A DNA stretch of 64,000 bases from Salinarimonas chemoclinalis (GCF_041514305.1 NZ_JBGMWH010000015.1:25486-89485), one strand, 5' to 3'. Shown: positions 44,743-54,015, counted from the stretch's first letter. Numbers and translations are program-made. The notes: generated by a model not told the origin, from the letters alone.

Positions 44743-44809
44743 TTGGCACTCACGCGAAGGGAGTGCCAAAGCATGCTCGCGAGATAGGCGGGTTGGGGCG
44801 TCGTGTCAA
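44743..44809 (-). promoter_or_regulatory. groESL promoter with CIRCE element
   Basis: On the minus strand TTGACA (44809-44804), 17 bases, TATCTC (44786-44781); extended as CTTGAC...CCTATCT it also resembles the alphaproteobacterial RpoH consensus. Transcription should start near 44774. Directly after it is a perfect CIRCE, TTGGCACTC-N9-GAGTGCCAA (44743-44769), the HrcA repressor site, in the leader 71 bases before groES. Confidence 0.9.
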
Positions 44810-44820
44810 GGACGACACGC

Positions 44821-45717
44821 CTATCGCCGCGACGCCACCACAGCCCCCGCCACGATCAGCCCCGCGCCGGCGAGCGTCGCCCAGCCCGGCACCTCCCCGA
44901 ACATCACGAGCCCCAGGGCCGCCGCCCAGACGAGCGCGGTGTAGTCGATCGGCGCGATGCGGGCGGCTTCCGCCGAGCGGAAGGCGCGGGCCAAGAGCAG
45001 GTGGCCGCCGACGCCCAGCGTGCCGACGAGGCAGAACAGGAGGGCGAGGTCGCCGGTCAGGGGCTCCCAGACGACGGCGGCGGGGCCCGCGAGCACGAGG
45101 GCGGGGAACAGGTGCTGCAGCGCCACGATGGTGACGACGCCGTCGATGCGCGCGCGGGCGCGCACCAGCACCATGGCCAGCGCGTAGAACACCGCCGCGG
45201 CCAGCCCCGCGGCGACGCCGATCGGATCGAGCGTCACGCCGGACGCGAAACCACGAGAGAAGCCTCCCTGGCCGAACACGATCACCAGCATGCCGGCGAA
45301 GCCGATCGCGAGCGCGGCGAGCGCGCGGGCGCCGACCCGCTCCTTCAGGATCAGCGCGCCGAACAGCGCCATGAAGCCCGGCGCGAGGAACGACAGCGCC
45401 GTCGCCTCCGCGAGCGGCAGGCGGGAGAGGGCGGTGAAGAAGCTCAGGCCGGTCGCCACCACGAGGAGCCCGCGCACGAAGTTGATCCGCAGCGTCTCCC
45501 AGGAGGGGACCCGCGGTCGCGTCCACGCCACCACCGCCGCGATCGCGAACGCCCCGAAGGCGAAGCGCAGGAACGTGACCTGCACGACCGGCAGGCTGGC
45601 GGTCGCGAGCTTCACGGCCGCGTCCATCGCCGACAGGAGCCCGATGCCGAGCACCGCGTCGCGGATCGCGCGGGGGAGGGAGGCGGGGGCCGCGTCGCGG
45701 CCGGTGGGGGCGGGCAT
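44821..45717 (-). CDS. EamA/DMT-family permease
   Basis: A 298-residue membrane protein with ten predicted helices in two EamA repeats (about 15-145 and 160-290). The drug/metabolite superfamily exports metabolites or drugs; the substrate is unknown. ATG 45717 was chosen; a GTG at 45756 would add 13 residues. Its 3' end abuts the groESL promoter: the -35 lies at 44804-44809, a few bases past the stop. Confidence 0.85.
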   Translation of the reverse strand: MPAPTGRDAAPASLPRAIRDAVLGIGLLSAMDAAVKLATASLPVVQVTFLRFAFGAFAIAAVVAWTRPRVPSWETLRINFVRGLLVVATGLSFFTALSRLPLAEATALSFLAPGFMALFGALILKERVGARALAALAIGFAGMLVIVFGQGGFSRGFASGVTLDPIGVAAGLAAAVFYALAMVLVRARARIDGVVTIVALQHLFPALVLAGPAAVVWEPLTGDLALLFCLVGTLGVGGHLLLARAFRSAEAARIAPIDYTALVWAAALGLVMFGEVPGWATLAGAGLIVAGAVVASRR

Positions 45718-45790
45718 GGGGGACGGGGTCCGGTTGGCGAGGCGACCTTCTCGCACGCACCGGGCCGACGCGTAAGGCCTCCGCGGCCGC

Positions 45791-46648
45791 TCACGTGGAG
45801 ATCGTTCGCCGCCACCGCTCCGGCGTGATCCCGAAGGCCGCCTTGAACTGCCGCGTCATGTGGCTCTGGTCGGCGAAGCCGGCGGCCAGCGCGGCCTCCG
45901 CCAGCGGGGTGCCGGTGCGGATCGCGACGCGGGCCTGCTCGAGGCGGCGCATGACGAGGTAGCGGTGGGGGCTCGTGCCGTAGCGGCCGCGGAACTGGCG
46001 GGCGAACGTGTAGCGGTCGAGACCCGTGAGAGCTTCGAGCGCCTGCGAGCGGACGGGCTCGCCCGCCGCGGTGGCGTGGGCGGCGAGGTGGTCGCGGGCT
46101 CTCTCCAGGGCGGCGGCGATGCCGGGCCGCGCGGGGCGTCGCACCGCCGACGGGTCGAGGGCGACGAGGGAGTCGGCGAGCGCCGCCAGCGCGGCATCCG
46201 CGGCGAGCGGCTCCAGCGGCGCGTCGAGATCGGCGAGGAGGCCTCTCACGGCGGCGACGAGGCGCGGGTCGCGCGAGACGGGATCGCGCAGGAAGGGCAG
46301 GGCGCCGAGCGCTTCCCCCGCCGCCTCGCGCACGAGCCGGGGCTCGACGTAGGCCATGCGGTAGGCGAAGCCGGCCTCGTCGCCCGCGCGCCCGTCGTGG
46401 CGCTCGTCGGGATGGATGACCAGCGCGCAGCCGGTGCGCCCGTCCGCCCGGGTGCCGCGGTAGTCGAAGCTCTGAACGCCGCCGAGCGTGAGCCCGATCG
46501 CGTAGGAATCGTGCCGGTGCGGTTCGTAGGCGCGGCCGGCGAAGCGCGCGGCGATGCGCTCGACGCCCGGCGCGCCGGTGCCGAGCCGAATCGCATCGCG
46601 CGCGGTCGCGCACGATCGTTCAAGACCGCCCTGCGAGGCGTGGGGCAT
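45791..46648 (-). CDS. AraC-family transcriptional regulator
   Basis: A 285-residue regulator with an N-terminal AraC-type cupin (about 35-130; HRHDSYAIGLTLGGVQSFDYRG) and two C-terminal HTH motifs (about 190-285; LDRYTFARQFRGRYGTSPHRYLVMRRL and AEAALAAGFADQSHMTRQFKAAFG). ATG 46648 was chosen over further-upstream options. It is divergent from an EamA exporter gene only 37 bases away, its probable target. Confidence 0.9.
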   Translation of the reverse strand: MPHASQGGLERSCATARDAIRLGTGAPGVERIAARFAGRAYEPHRHDSYAIGLTLGGVQSFDYRGTRADGRTGCALVIHPDERHDGRAGDEAGFAYRMAYVEPRLVREAAGEALGALPFLRDPVSRDPRLVAAVRGLLADLDAPLEPLAADAALAALADSLVALDPSAVRRPARPGIAAALERARDHLAAHATAAGEPVRSQALEALTGLDRYTFARQFRGRYGTSPHRYLVMRRLEQARVAIRTGTPLAEAALAAGFADQSHMTRQFKAAFGITPERWRRTIST

Positions 46649-46685
46649 GGGCGAGGCTCCGATCGCGCTTCGACAGGAGACGAGC

Positions 46686-47633
46686 ATGCCCGACGAGACC
46701 ACGCACGCAAAGGCCCGAGGTGCCGGCTCCGCCGCGGACGCGCCCCTCGCCACCTATGCCCAGCTCGCGCTGGCGACCCTGCTCTGGGCAGGGGTGTTCG
46801 TGGCCGGCAAGATCGCGCTCGAGGTGCTCGACCCGGTCTTCCTCGCGGCGGCGCGGTTCGCGGTAGGGGCGCTGGCGGTCGGGGTGGTCGTCGTGGCGAC
46901 TCGGCGCGTCGCGCGGGCGAGCGCGACGGAGCTCGCGCTCTTCGCGCGCATCGGCTTCCTCGGCGTGTTCGCCTACAACATCCTGTTCACGATCGCGCTC
47001 GACCTGTCGACGCCGCTCCACGGCCTCGTGATCATCGCCACCACGCCGGCCTGGACGGCGGCGCTCTCGCTCGTCCTGCTCCGCCTGCCCGTGCGAGGTG
47101 CCCAGGCTCTCGGCTTCGCCTGCGCCTTCGCGGCGGTGCTCGTCGTCGTCGCGTCGGAGGCGCGGGAGGCGGGATGGAGGCTCGCGGCGGGGACGCTGTC
47201 GGGCGACCTCCTCTTCGTCGCCGCCGCCGTCGTCTGGGCGCTCTACACGATCGCGGTGAAGCGGGCGCTGGCGGTTCATTCGGCGAACGTCCTCACCGGC
47301 TGGAGCCTCGTCCTCGGTGCTCTGATGCTGGCGCCCGCGGCCGTGTTCGCCACGAACGTCCCCGCGGAGATCGCCGCGATGCGGCCCTTCGACGTCGCCG
47401 CCGTGCTCTACATGGGCGTGCTCGCCACCCTCGTCGCATTCTGGCTCTGGTCGCGCGGTGTAGCCGACATCGGGCCGGCGCGGGCGTCGGTGTTCCTCAA
47501 CCTCGTCCCGATCTGGGGTGCCGCGATGACGGCGATCGCCTTCGCGACGCTGCCGTCGCCCACGATCCTCGCCGCGATCGCGTTGGCCATCGCGGGAGTG
47601 GTCCTGGTCCAGACGGGTGGCCGCCGGGGGTAG
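46686..47633 (+). CDS. EamA/DMT-family permease
   Basis: A 315-residue transporter with ten hydrophobic helices in two EamA repeats; LATLLWAGVFVAGKIALEVLDPVFLAAARF near 25-54 is typical of the RhaT/YdcZ-like group, as is LYMGVLATLVAFWLWSRGVADIGPARAS near 240-267. ATG 46686 follows AGGAGA. It is divergent from the AraC regulator and probably exports a metabolite or amino acid; substrate unknown. Confidence 0.88.
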   Translation: MPDETTHAKARGAGSAADAPLATYAQLALATLLWAGVFVAGKIALEVLDPVFLAAARFAVGALAVGVVVVATRRVARASATELALFARIGFLGVFAYNILFTIALDLSTPLHGLVIIATTPAWTAALSLVLLRLPVRGAQALGFACAFAAVLVVVASEAREAGWRLAAGTLSGDLLFVAAAVVWALYTIAVKRALAVHSANVLTGWSLVLGALMLAPAAVFATNVPAEIAAMRPFDVAAVLYMGVLATLVAFWLWSRGVADIGPARASVFLNLVPIWGAAMTAIAFATLPSPTILAAIALAIAGVVLVQTGGRRG

Positions 47634-47690
47634 ACGCCGCGGGGCCTGCCATGCTGGGCTCGCTGCGATGAGTCCAAGCAGGCCGGCCCG

Positions 47691-48089
47691 ATGTCCCTCG
47701 CCCCGCTCCTCGCCGCCCCGACCCTCGTCCAGGTCCACGCCTTCGCGGCCATCGCCGCGCTCCTGCTGGGCGTTTTCCAGCTGCGCCGCCCGAAGGGCGG
47801 CGGCGGGCACCGGCTCGTCGGCTGGATCTGGGTCTCGCTCATGCTGATCGTGGCGATCTCGTCCTTCGGGTTCGTCTACGACCCGCTGATCGCCGGATTC
47901 TCGTGGATCCACGGCCTCTCGGCCTTCACCGTCGTGATGGTGACCATGGGCGTCGTGGAGGCGCGGCGGCAGAGGGTGGCGGCACACCGCACGACGATGA
48001 TCATGCTGTTCTGGTTCGCCCTCGTGCTCACCGGTGCGTTCACGCTGCTGCCGGGGCGAATCATGCACGCGGTCGTCTTCGGCGGGTGA
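47691..48089 (+). CDS. DUF2306-like small membrane protein
   Basis: A 132-residue protein with four hydrophobic helices (about 8-28, 43-62, 72-90, 103-122). The HRLVGWIWV segment (about 40-48) with conserved His, and RVAAHRTTMI, resemble the DUF2306 predicted membrane family. Function unknown. It lies 57 bases after the EamA gene and may share its transcript. Confidence 0.72.
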   Translation: MSLAPLLAAPTLVQVHAFAAIAALLLGVFQLRRPKGGGGHRLVGWIWVSLMLIVAISSFGFVYDPLIAGFSWIHGLSAFTVVMVTMGVVEARRQRVAAHRTTMIMLFWFALVLTGAFTLLPGRIMHAVVFGG

Positions 48090-48097
48090 TCGTGCGC

Positions 48098-48415
48098 TCA
48101 ACCGGCGCGGGCGATCCGCCTGCGGTTGGCGCGCACGCGCCGCCGGTAGAGCCGCACCACGTCCTCCGCGGTGGCGGGGCCGCGGCCGGTGAGGGCCGCG
48201 CGGGCGACGAGGTAGTGCGCGTCGGCCAGCGCACCGAGCTTCTCCGGCACCATCAGCCCGGCTTCGCGCGCGGCGGGCAGCGCGCCCGTCGCCATCCCGA
48301 AGAGGCGCAGACCCACGACCGCCTGCGATTCGAGCCCGAGCCGCGTCGTGGCGAGCCAGAGGTCGAGCCAGGGGCGCTGGAGGCGGGCGAAGGAGGCGAG
48401 GGCGGTGCGGGTCAT
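48098..48415 (-). CDS. conserved hypothetical protein
   Basis: A 105-residue, helix-rich, arginine-rich protein. It has an amphipathic N-terminal half (GLESQAVVGLRLFGMATG) and ends with RRRVRANRRRIARAG. The pattern recalls short alphaproteobacterial proteins of about 100 residues, sometimes labelled antifreeze- or phasin-like, but I would not assign a function. It is convergent with the DUF2306-like gene, 8 bases apart. Confidence 0.6.
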   Translation of the reverse strand: MTRTALASFARLQRPWLDLWLATTRLGLESQAVVGLRLFGMATGALPAAREAGLMVPEKLGALADAHYLVARAALTGRGPATAEDVVRLYRRRVRANRRRIARAG

Positions 48416-48529
48416 CGGGTCGGTCTCTCGGGGGAGCGCGCCGGCGGGCGCGCGGCCTGCGCGAACCCGCGGCGGCGGGTAAGGTTCGGCTCGCGGGAGC
48501 CTAACCGTTCCCGCGCCGTCGCGCGAGGC

Positions 48530-49411
48530 TCATCCGAGCCGGTGTCCCATGCGCCCGGCGAGGTCCTGGATGAACTGCCAGGCGGTGCGCCCCGAGCGCG
48601 CGCCGCGCGTCGTCGCCCATTCGAGCGCCTCCCGCCGTACGGCGTCGCGGTCCGCCGCGTGGAGCCCGAGCGCGTCGCGATAGCCGAAGACCATGGCGAG
48701 GTACTCGTCCTGCGAGCACTTGTGGAAGCCGAGCCAGAGCCCGAACCGGTCCGACAGCGAGACCTTCTCCTCCACCGCCTCGCCGGGGTTGATGGCGGTC
48801 GCGCGCTCGTTGTCGACCATGTCGCGCGGCATCAGGTGGCGGCGGTTCGAGGTGGCGTAGAACAGCACGTTCTCGGGCCGGCCCTCGACGCCGCCCTCGA
48901 GCACCGCCTTCAGCGCCTTGTAGGAGGTGTCGTCGGCGTCGAACGAGAGGTCGTCGCAGAAGACGACGAAGCGGTGCGCGTCCGCGCGCACGAGGTTCAT
49001 CAGGTCGGGCAGGCTCTCGATGTCCTCGCGGTGGATCTCGACGAGCTTGAGCGGGGTGCGCGACCCGCGCCGCTCGTTGACCTCGGCGTGGACCGCCTTG
49101 ACGAGCGAGGACTTGCCCATGCCGCGCGCGCCCCACAGGAGCGCGTTGTTCGCCGGCAGACCGTCCGCGAAGCGCCGCGTGTTGTCGAGGAGTGTGTCGC
49201 GGACCCGGTCGATGCCGTGAAGCAGCGCGAGCGGAACGCGGTTGACCTTCGCGACGGGAGCGAGGCGGCCGCGGTCCGGCTTCCAGACGAAGGCGTCCGC
49301 CGCCGTCGGGTCGAAGGCGGCGGGCGGCGGCGGGGCGAGCCGCTCCAGCGCCTCCGCGATGCGGCGGGCGAGGCTCGCGAGCTCTGCTGCGTCTGGCGTG
49401 TCTGCGGTCAT
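48530..49411 (-). CDS. DUF815-family AAA+ ATPase
   Basis: A 293-residue ATPase. Walker A WGARGMGKSSLVK (about 93-105), Walker B FVVFCDDLSFD (about 148-158) and sensor-1-like FYATSNRRHLMPRDM (about 183-197) match the DUF815 group. The domain starts near residue 50. Homologues are widespread and of unknown function, some annotated as RuvB-like. It stands alone on the minus strand. Confidence 0.87.
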   Translation of the reverse strand: MTADTPDAAELASLARRIAEALERLAPPPPAAFDPTAADAFVWKPDRGRLAPVAKVNRVPLALLHGIDRVRDTLLDNTRRFADGLPANNALLWGARGMGKSSLVKAVHAEVNERRGSRTPLKLVEIHREDIESLPDLMNLVRADAHRFVVFCDDLSFDADDTSYKALKAVLEGGVEGRPENVLFYATSNRRHLMPRDMVDNERATAINPGEAVEEKVSLSDRFGLWLGFHKCSQDEYLAMVFGYRDALGLHAADRDAVRREALEWATTRGARSGRTAWQFIQDLAGRMGHRLG

Positions 49412-49514
49412 CCGGATGCGCTCCCTGGCGCGCTGCGCATCCGGTGCTTAGCCGAGCCGGGAGGCGGGTTCAATTCTCCCGCCCCGGGGCGCGGCCGATG
49501 CCTCGGAGCGCGCC

Positions 49515-51233
49515 TCAGCGCTTGCGGAAGTGCAGGACGCCCCAGGCGAGCCAGCCGGAATCCGCCGCCTTCACCCACTCGTCGAGCCCCACCAGCATGC
49601 GGTCGACGAAGGCGGTCGAGGAGACCGCGACGATCTCGTCGTAGCGTGCCCGCAGCTCCTCGCCCACCCGCTCGTAGTGCCGGCGCAGGTTCGGCGTACG
49701 GTCGTCGAGCGAGAGCGTCTCGAAGCCGAGCCGCTCGCCGAGCGCGCGGTAGTAGCCGAAGGAGCCGAGGCTGCGCAGGTGGATGCGGTCGTAGACGGGC
49801 TGGAGCACGCCCTCGGGCACGTCGTCGGCCTGCATCGGATCGGTGAAGACGAACTCGCCGCCCGGGCGCAGAACCCGCTCCACCTCCCGGAAGACCTTCT
49901 CTCGGTCGCCCGCGTGCAGGATCGCGTCCTGGGACCAGACCACGTCGCAGGAGGCGTCCGGGCGCGGGACGTCCTCGAAGGAGCCGTGCACGACGCAGAC
50001 GCGGCGGGCGAGGCCCTGGCGGCGGTTGAGGAAGCGGTTGGTGTCGTTCTGCGCGTCGGAGATGTTGAGGCACACGACGTCGCAGCCGTGAGTCCGCGCG
50101 AGATGGCGCGCCGAGCCGCCGTAGCCGGCGCCGATGTCCAGCACGCGGGTGCGCTCGGACAGGCTCGTCAGCCGCTCGGCCATGGTCTCGACGGTCCGGC
50201 GGCTCGCGGTGCGGATGTCGGCCGTCTCCTCGTACATGCCGACGTGGATGTCCTCGCCGCCCCAGATGTTGAAGTAGAAGTTGTCCGCCTCCGGGCTGTC
50301 GTAATAGTCCTCGGTGATGCGGCTCACCGACTTCTCGCCCCTCGTCGAGATCGCCGGCGGGGTGGGCGGCGAGTCCGCGCGCAGGAAGGCCTTTTCGGCG
50401 ACGTGGATGAGGAAGTCGGGCTCGGTGTCCTCGAACGTCTCCTGGAAGTCGCCGTAGGTGCGGATGCGCTGGAAGCCGGCTTCCTCCAGCAGGCGCCGCA
50501 TGTAGGCCTTGCGCAGCGGAAACATGTTGAGCGTGTACTCGGACGCGTCCGGGAAGGTGTACTTGAAGCGCGCCAGGCCGTCGTCGACGTATTCCGGCTC
50601 GGCGCTCACCCGGTCGCCGCAATAGTAGTACTTGTGCTTCGTCGAGAAGCCCTGGTCGAGTATGGCGTCGTAGTTTCGCTGGTCGATGATGAGGATGCCG
50701 TCGTGCTTGAGCGCGGCGTAGAACTCCGCCAGCGCCCGGCGCCGGTCGCCCTCGTCGTGGATGTGGGTGAAGGAGTTGCCGAGGCAGATGATGGCGTCGT
50801 ACTTGCCCTGGATGTCCCGGTTGAGCCAGCGCCAGTCCGCCTGCACGAGCTTGGGGATCATGTCGCGGGCCTTCGCGTTCTCGAAGGCCTGGGCCAGCAT
50901 CGCGGCCGAGCCGTCGACGGAGGTGACGTCGAAGCCCGCCTGGGTGAGGCGCACGGAGTGGAACCCGGTGCCGCAGGCGACGTCGAGGATCTTGTGCTTG
51001 CCGCGCGAGCGCAGCACGTCGATGAAGAAGTCGCCCTCGCTCTCGGCGCGCGCCTCCCAGTCGATCAGCTCGTCCCACTTCTCGACGAAGCTCTTCACGT
51101 ACTCGGCTTCGTAGTGGCCGGTCTCGCGCTTGGCGATCGGGTCGTCGCCGTAGAGCTGCTCCTGCGGCACGATCCGCGCGTTGCCGAGCATGCGGGCGTT
51201 GGTCGAGCGGGCGGTCGTCATGCGGGCCGTCAT
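49515..51233 (-). CDS. fused glycine/sarcosine N-methyltransferase and dimethylglycine N-methyltransferase (betaine synthesis)
   Basis: A 572-residue protein with two SAM-dependent methyltransferase domains. The N-terminal half (about 20-285; ILDVACGTGFHSVRL at 82-96, SRG-type Tyr and Arg residues) matches glycine/sarcosine methyltransferase. The C-terminal half (about 305-572; VLDIGAGYGGSARHLA at 364-379) matches sarcosine/dimethylglycine methyltransferase. Together they convert glycine to glycine betaine with three SAM. A natural fusion is known from the halophile Actinopolyspora; most bacteria use two genes. ATG 51233 has GGAAGGAAG upstream; ATG 51221 is an alternative. Suggests osmoprotection by de novo betaine. 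Confidence 0.9.
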   Translation of the reverse strand: MTARMTTARSTNARMLGNARIVPQEQLYGDDPIAKRETGHYEAEYVKSFVEKWDELIDWEARAESEGDFFIDVLRSRGKHKILDVACGTGFHSVRLTQAGFDVTSVDGSAAMLAQAFENAKARDMIPKLVQADWRWLNRDIQGKYDAIICLGNSFTHIHDEGDRRRALAEFYAALKHDGILIIDQRNYDAILDQGFSTKHKYYYCGDRVSAEPEYVDDGLARFKYTFPDASEYTLNMFPLRKAYMRRLLEEAGFQRIRTYGDFQETFEDTEPDFLIHVAEKAFLRADSPPTPPAISTRGEKSVSRITEDYYDSPEADNFYFNIWGGEDIHVGMYEETADIRTASRRTVETMAERLTSLSERTRVLDIGAGYGGSARHLARTHGCDVVCLNISDAQNDTNRFLNRRQGLARRVCVVHGSFEDVPRPDASCDVVWSQDAILHAGDREKVFREVERVLRPGGEFVFTDPMQADDVPEGVLQPVYDRIHLRSLGSFGYYRALGERLGFETLSLDDRTPNLRRHYERVGEELRARYDEIVAVSSTAFVDRMLVGLDEWVKAADSGWLAWGVLHFRKR

Positions 51234-51991
51234 GGCGTCTTCCTTCCGTCGTCGTTCTTCGAGCGGCCGGGATCGTTCGCGCCCGCGGGTGCGGACGCGG
51301 CCGGGCGGCCGTAGCGGAACGCGGCATCTGCCGCGCGTCGGCTGGTGCGCGTGGCGACCGGACGGGCCCATCGGGCGGGGGCGAGGAGACCGCGACGGGG
51401 CACCACGGGAGAGGTCGTGGAGCCGCGAGGCGGGCCGCGGGCGAGCCGCCGGTGGGGCTGGCTCGGGCGAGGCGGCGGGATCCACGCGCTGGACGGATAG
51501 GACACTACGCCGCTGCGGGTGAATTGTCAGGCTTACATCTCGGATTTATTCGTGCTATGCGGAGCGATCACACAGAATTCGTCGCGGTGCAGCGAAGTCG
51601 ATCGGCCGAGGTGTCCCGGCGGTGGCTCGATCGTGCGCGATCGGTTGCGAGGCAAGCGCCGGGGAGCGACTGCGCGTGCGCTCGACCGATAGCCTCGACG
51701 GGCGATTCGGAGCCGGCGAGATCGTTGGCGCGGCGCGCCTCTTCTGCATCGCGGCGGCCGCGCCGACCGGTCCGCGCGGCCGCGTGGTCCGGCGTGCGCC
51801 ACGCGGCTCCTGCGACCCGCGCGCGCGGGTCGCGGCCCGTCCACCGTCGCGCGACGCTCGCGAATTGCTTTCGCGCGCTCGGTCGCTATAGTCCGCGCCG
51901 CTTTCCGACCTCGTCGAGCGGATGCGTGCCCTCCGATCAGCGCCGCCGGCGCGGGCCGCGCCGCGCGCTTCGCCAATGGAGCCAGCGTGCC
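51234..51991. other. 758-base intergenic region between the betaine gene and yajC
   Basis: I see no supported gene. It must contain the betaine gene promoter on the minus strand, which I could not place. A rightward pair TTGTCA (51524-51529), 17 bases, TATTCG (51547-51552) exists about 430 bases before yajC and could make a small RNA or a long leader. The clear yajC promoter is at 51865-51892. Confidence 0.5.
51865..51892 (+). promoter_or_regulatory. yajC-secDF promoter
   Basis: TTGCTT (51865-51870), 16 bases, TATAGT (51887-51892). It would start transcription near 51899, giving a 93-base leader before yajC. Confidence 0.6.
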
Positions 51992-52288
51992 ATGAGTGAA
52001 CCCAACGTCTTCCTGCAGCTCGTCCCCTTCATCCTCATTTTCGTCATCATGTGGTTCCTGATCATCCGCCCGCAGCAGAAGCGGGTGAAGGCGCATCAGG
52101 AGATGGTGAAGGCGCTGCGCCGCGGGGACCAGATCGTCACCTCCGGCGGCATCGTGGGCAAGATCTCCAAGGTGGTCGACGACGCGGAGATCGAGGTCGA
52201 GATCGCGGAGGGCGTGCGGGTGCGCATCGTGCGAGGGATGGTCACCGAGGTTCGCTCGAAGAGCGAGCCGGTGAAGATCGACAAGTGA
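51992..52288 (+). CDS. yajC: preprotein translocase subunit YajC
   Basis: A 98-residue single-helix membrane protein of the SecDF-YajC accessory complex. N-terminal helix VPFILIFVIMWFLIIRPQQKR (about 11-31) followed by the soluble LRRGDQIVTSGGIVGKI segment (about 42-58). The frame is open far upstream but with low-complexity sequence; ATG 51992 is the standard start. First gene of yajC-secD-secF. Confidence 0.96.
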   Translation: MSEPNVFLQLVPFILIFVIMWFLIIRPQQKRVKAHQEMVKALRRGDQIVTSGGIVGKISKVVDDAEIEVEIAEGVRVRIVRGMVTEVRSKSEPVKIDK

Positions 52289-52395
52289 GCGTCGATTCGG
52301 CCCGCTGAGGCCGCGGCGTCGGCACGCGTCCGGACCCGCGGAACCCACGGGCGCCGGCGCCGGGCCTCGGGCGCGAGAGGAAGGTTCGTTCGGGA

Positions 52396-54000
52396 ATGTT
52401 GCGCTTCAAGACCTCGACCACGATCGCCATCCTGGTGGCCGTCGCCTTCGGCATGCTGCTGGCCATGCCGAACCTGCTGTCGCAGAGCCAGCGGGACGCG
52501 CTCGCCGCGGCGACGCCGAGCTTCGTGCCGTCCTTCCTGGTGCCGACCCAAGGCATCGTGCTCGGGCTCGATCTCCAGGGCGGCTCGCACGTCCTGCTCG
52601 AGGTCGACGTCGACGAGCTGATGCGGCGCGAGGCGCAGAACCTGCGCGACCAGGTCCGCCAGGCCCTGCGTGAGACCCGCACGCCGCTCGAGGGCGGCAT
52701 CCAGACGACCACCCGGGGCGTGAGCGTGCGCGTGCCCGACGACGCGGCGCGCGCCCGGCTGCTGCCGCTGCTGGAGGAGCTCGAGGTGCCGCTCCAGAAC
52801 GCCGCGATCGGCCAGTCGGCGACGGCCGTCGTCGTGACCGAGGGGCCGGGCGGGCTGATCAACGCGGGCTTCACCGAGGCGGGCGTCACCGAGCGCGTGT
52901 CGCGGGCGGTCTCGCAGGCGATCGAGGTGCTGCGCCAGCGCGTCGACGCGCTCGGCACGACGGAGCCCAACATCCAGCGCCAGGGCGAGGACCGCATCCT
53001 CGTTCAGGTGCCGGGCCTGCAGGATCCCGAGCGTCTCAAGACCATTCTCGGCGAGACGGCGCAGCTCGAGTTCCGCTTCCTCGCCAACCCGGGCGACAGC
53101 GACGTCGAGATGCTGCCCTCCGAGGATCTCGGCGGGGAGCCGGTCGCGGTCGAGCGGCAGATCATCGTGGGGGGCGAGGACCTGATCGACGCCCAGCCCG
53201 CCTTCGACCAGCAGACCAACGAGCCGGTCGTCAACTTCCGCTTCAACGTCTCGGGCGCCCAGCGCTTCGGCGACGCGACGACGCGCAACGTCGGCCGCCA
53301 GCTCGCCATCGTGCTCGACGACCGCGTGATCTCCGCGCCGCGCGTGCAGTCGCCGATCACCGGCGGGTCGGGCCAGATCTCGGGGCGCTTCTCCGTCCAG
53401 GAGGCGAACGACCTCTCGGTGCTCCTGCGCGCCGGCGCGCTGCCGGCGCGGCTCACCATCGTCGAGGAGCGCACCGTCGGGCCGGGGCTCGGGGCCGATT
53501 CGATCCGCGCGGGCGTCACCGCTGCGATCGTGGGCGCGCTCCTCGTCGTGCTGTTCATGGTCAGCGCCTACGGCTTCTTCGGCGTGCTGGCCACGATCTC
53601 GCTCACGGTCAACGTGATCCTCATCCTCGGCCTGCTCTCGGCGCTGGGCGCGACGCTGACGCTGCCGGGCATCGCAGGCATCGTGCTCACGATCGGCATG
53701 GCGGTCGATTCGAACGTGCTGATCTTCGAGCGCGTGCGCGAGGAGGAACGGCTCGGCCGCTCGGCGGTCTCCGCGCTCGACACGGGCTTCGCCCGCGCGC
53801 TGGGCACCATCCTCGACGCCAACATCACCACGCTGATCGCCGCCGCGGTTCTGTTCTTCCTCGGCACCGGCCCGGTGCGCGGCTTCGCCGTGACGCTGTC
53901 GCTGGGCATCATCACGACCGTCTTCACCGCCTACACCCTCACCCGCCTGATGGTCGCGACCTGGTTCCGGGTCCGCCGGCCCAAGTCGCTCGCGGTTTGA
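52396..54000 (+). CDS. secD: protein translocase subunit SecD
   Basis: A 534-residue six-helix membrane protein that uses the proton gradient to help export. The N-terminal helix is near 8-25. LGLDLQGGSHVLLEVD (about 55-70) is the SecD D1 motif. The C-terminal helical block begins near 370, with GMAVDSNVLIFERVREE (about 434-450). It lies upstream of secF by 15 bases. Confidence 0.97.
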   Translation: MLRFKTSTTIAILVAVAFGMLLAMPNLLSQSQRDALAAATPSFVPSFLVPTQGIVLGLDLQGGSHVLLEVDVDELMRREAQNLRDQVRQALRETRTPLEGGIQTTTRGVSVRVPDDAARARLLPLLEELEVPLQNAAIGQSATAVVVTEGPGGLINAGFTEAGVTERVSRAVSQAIEVLRQRVDALGTTEPNIQRQGEDRILVQVPGLQDPERLKTILGETAQLEFRFLANPGDSDVEMLPSEDLGGEPVAVERQIIVGGEDLIDAQPAFDQQTNEPVVNFRFNVSGAQRFGDATTRNVGRQLAIVLDDRVISAPRVQSPITGGSGQISGRFSVQEANDLSVLLRAGALPARLTIVEERTVGPGLGADSIRAGVTAAIVGALLVVLFMVSAYGFFGVLATISLTVNVILILGLLSALGATLTLPGIAGIVLTIGMAVDSNVLIFERVREEERLGRSAVSALDTGFARALGTILDANITTLIAAAVLFFLGTGPVRGFAVTLSLGIITTVFTAYTLTRLMVATWFRVRRPKSLAV

Positions 54001-54015
54001 GGAGGAGCACCGGCC

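Noticed and set aside
51452..51991. 180-codon N-terminal extension of YajC
   Set aside because: The extension is low-complexity and not part of the YajC family; ATG 51992 gives the normal protein and a promoter at 51865-51892 lies within the supposed extension.
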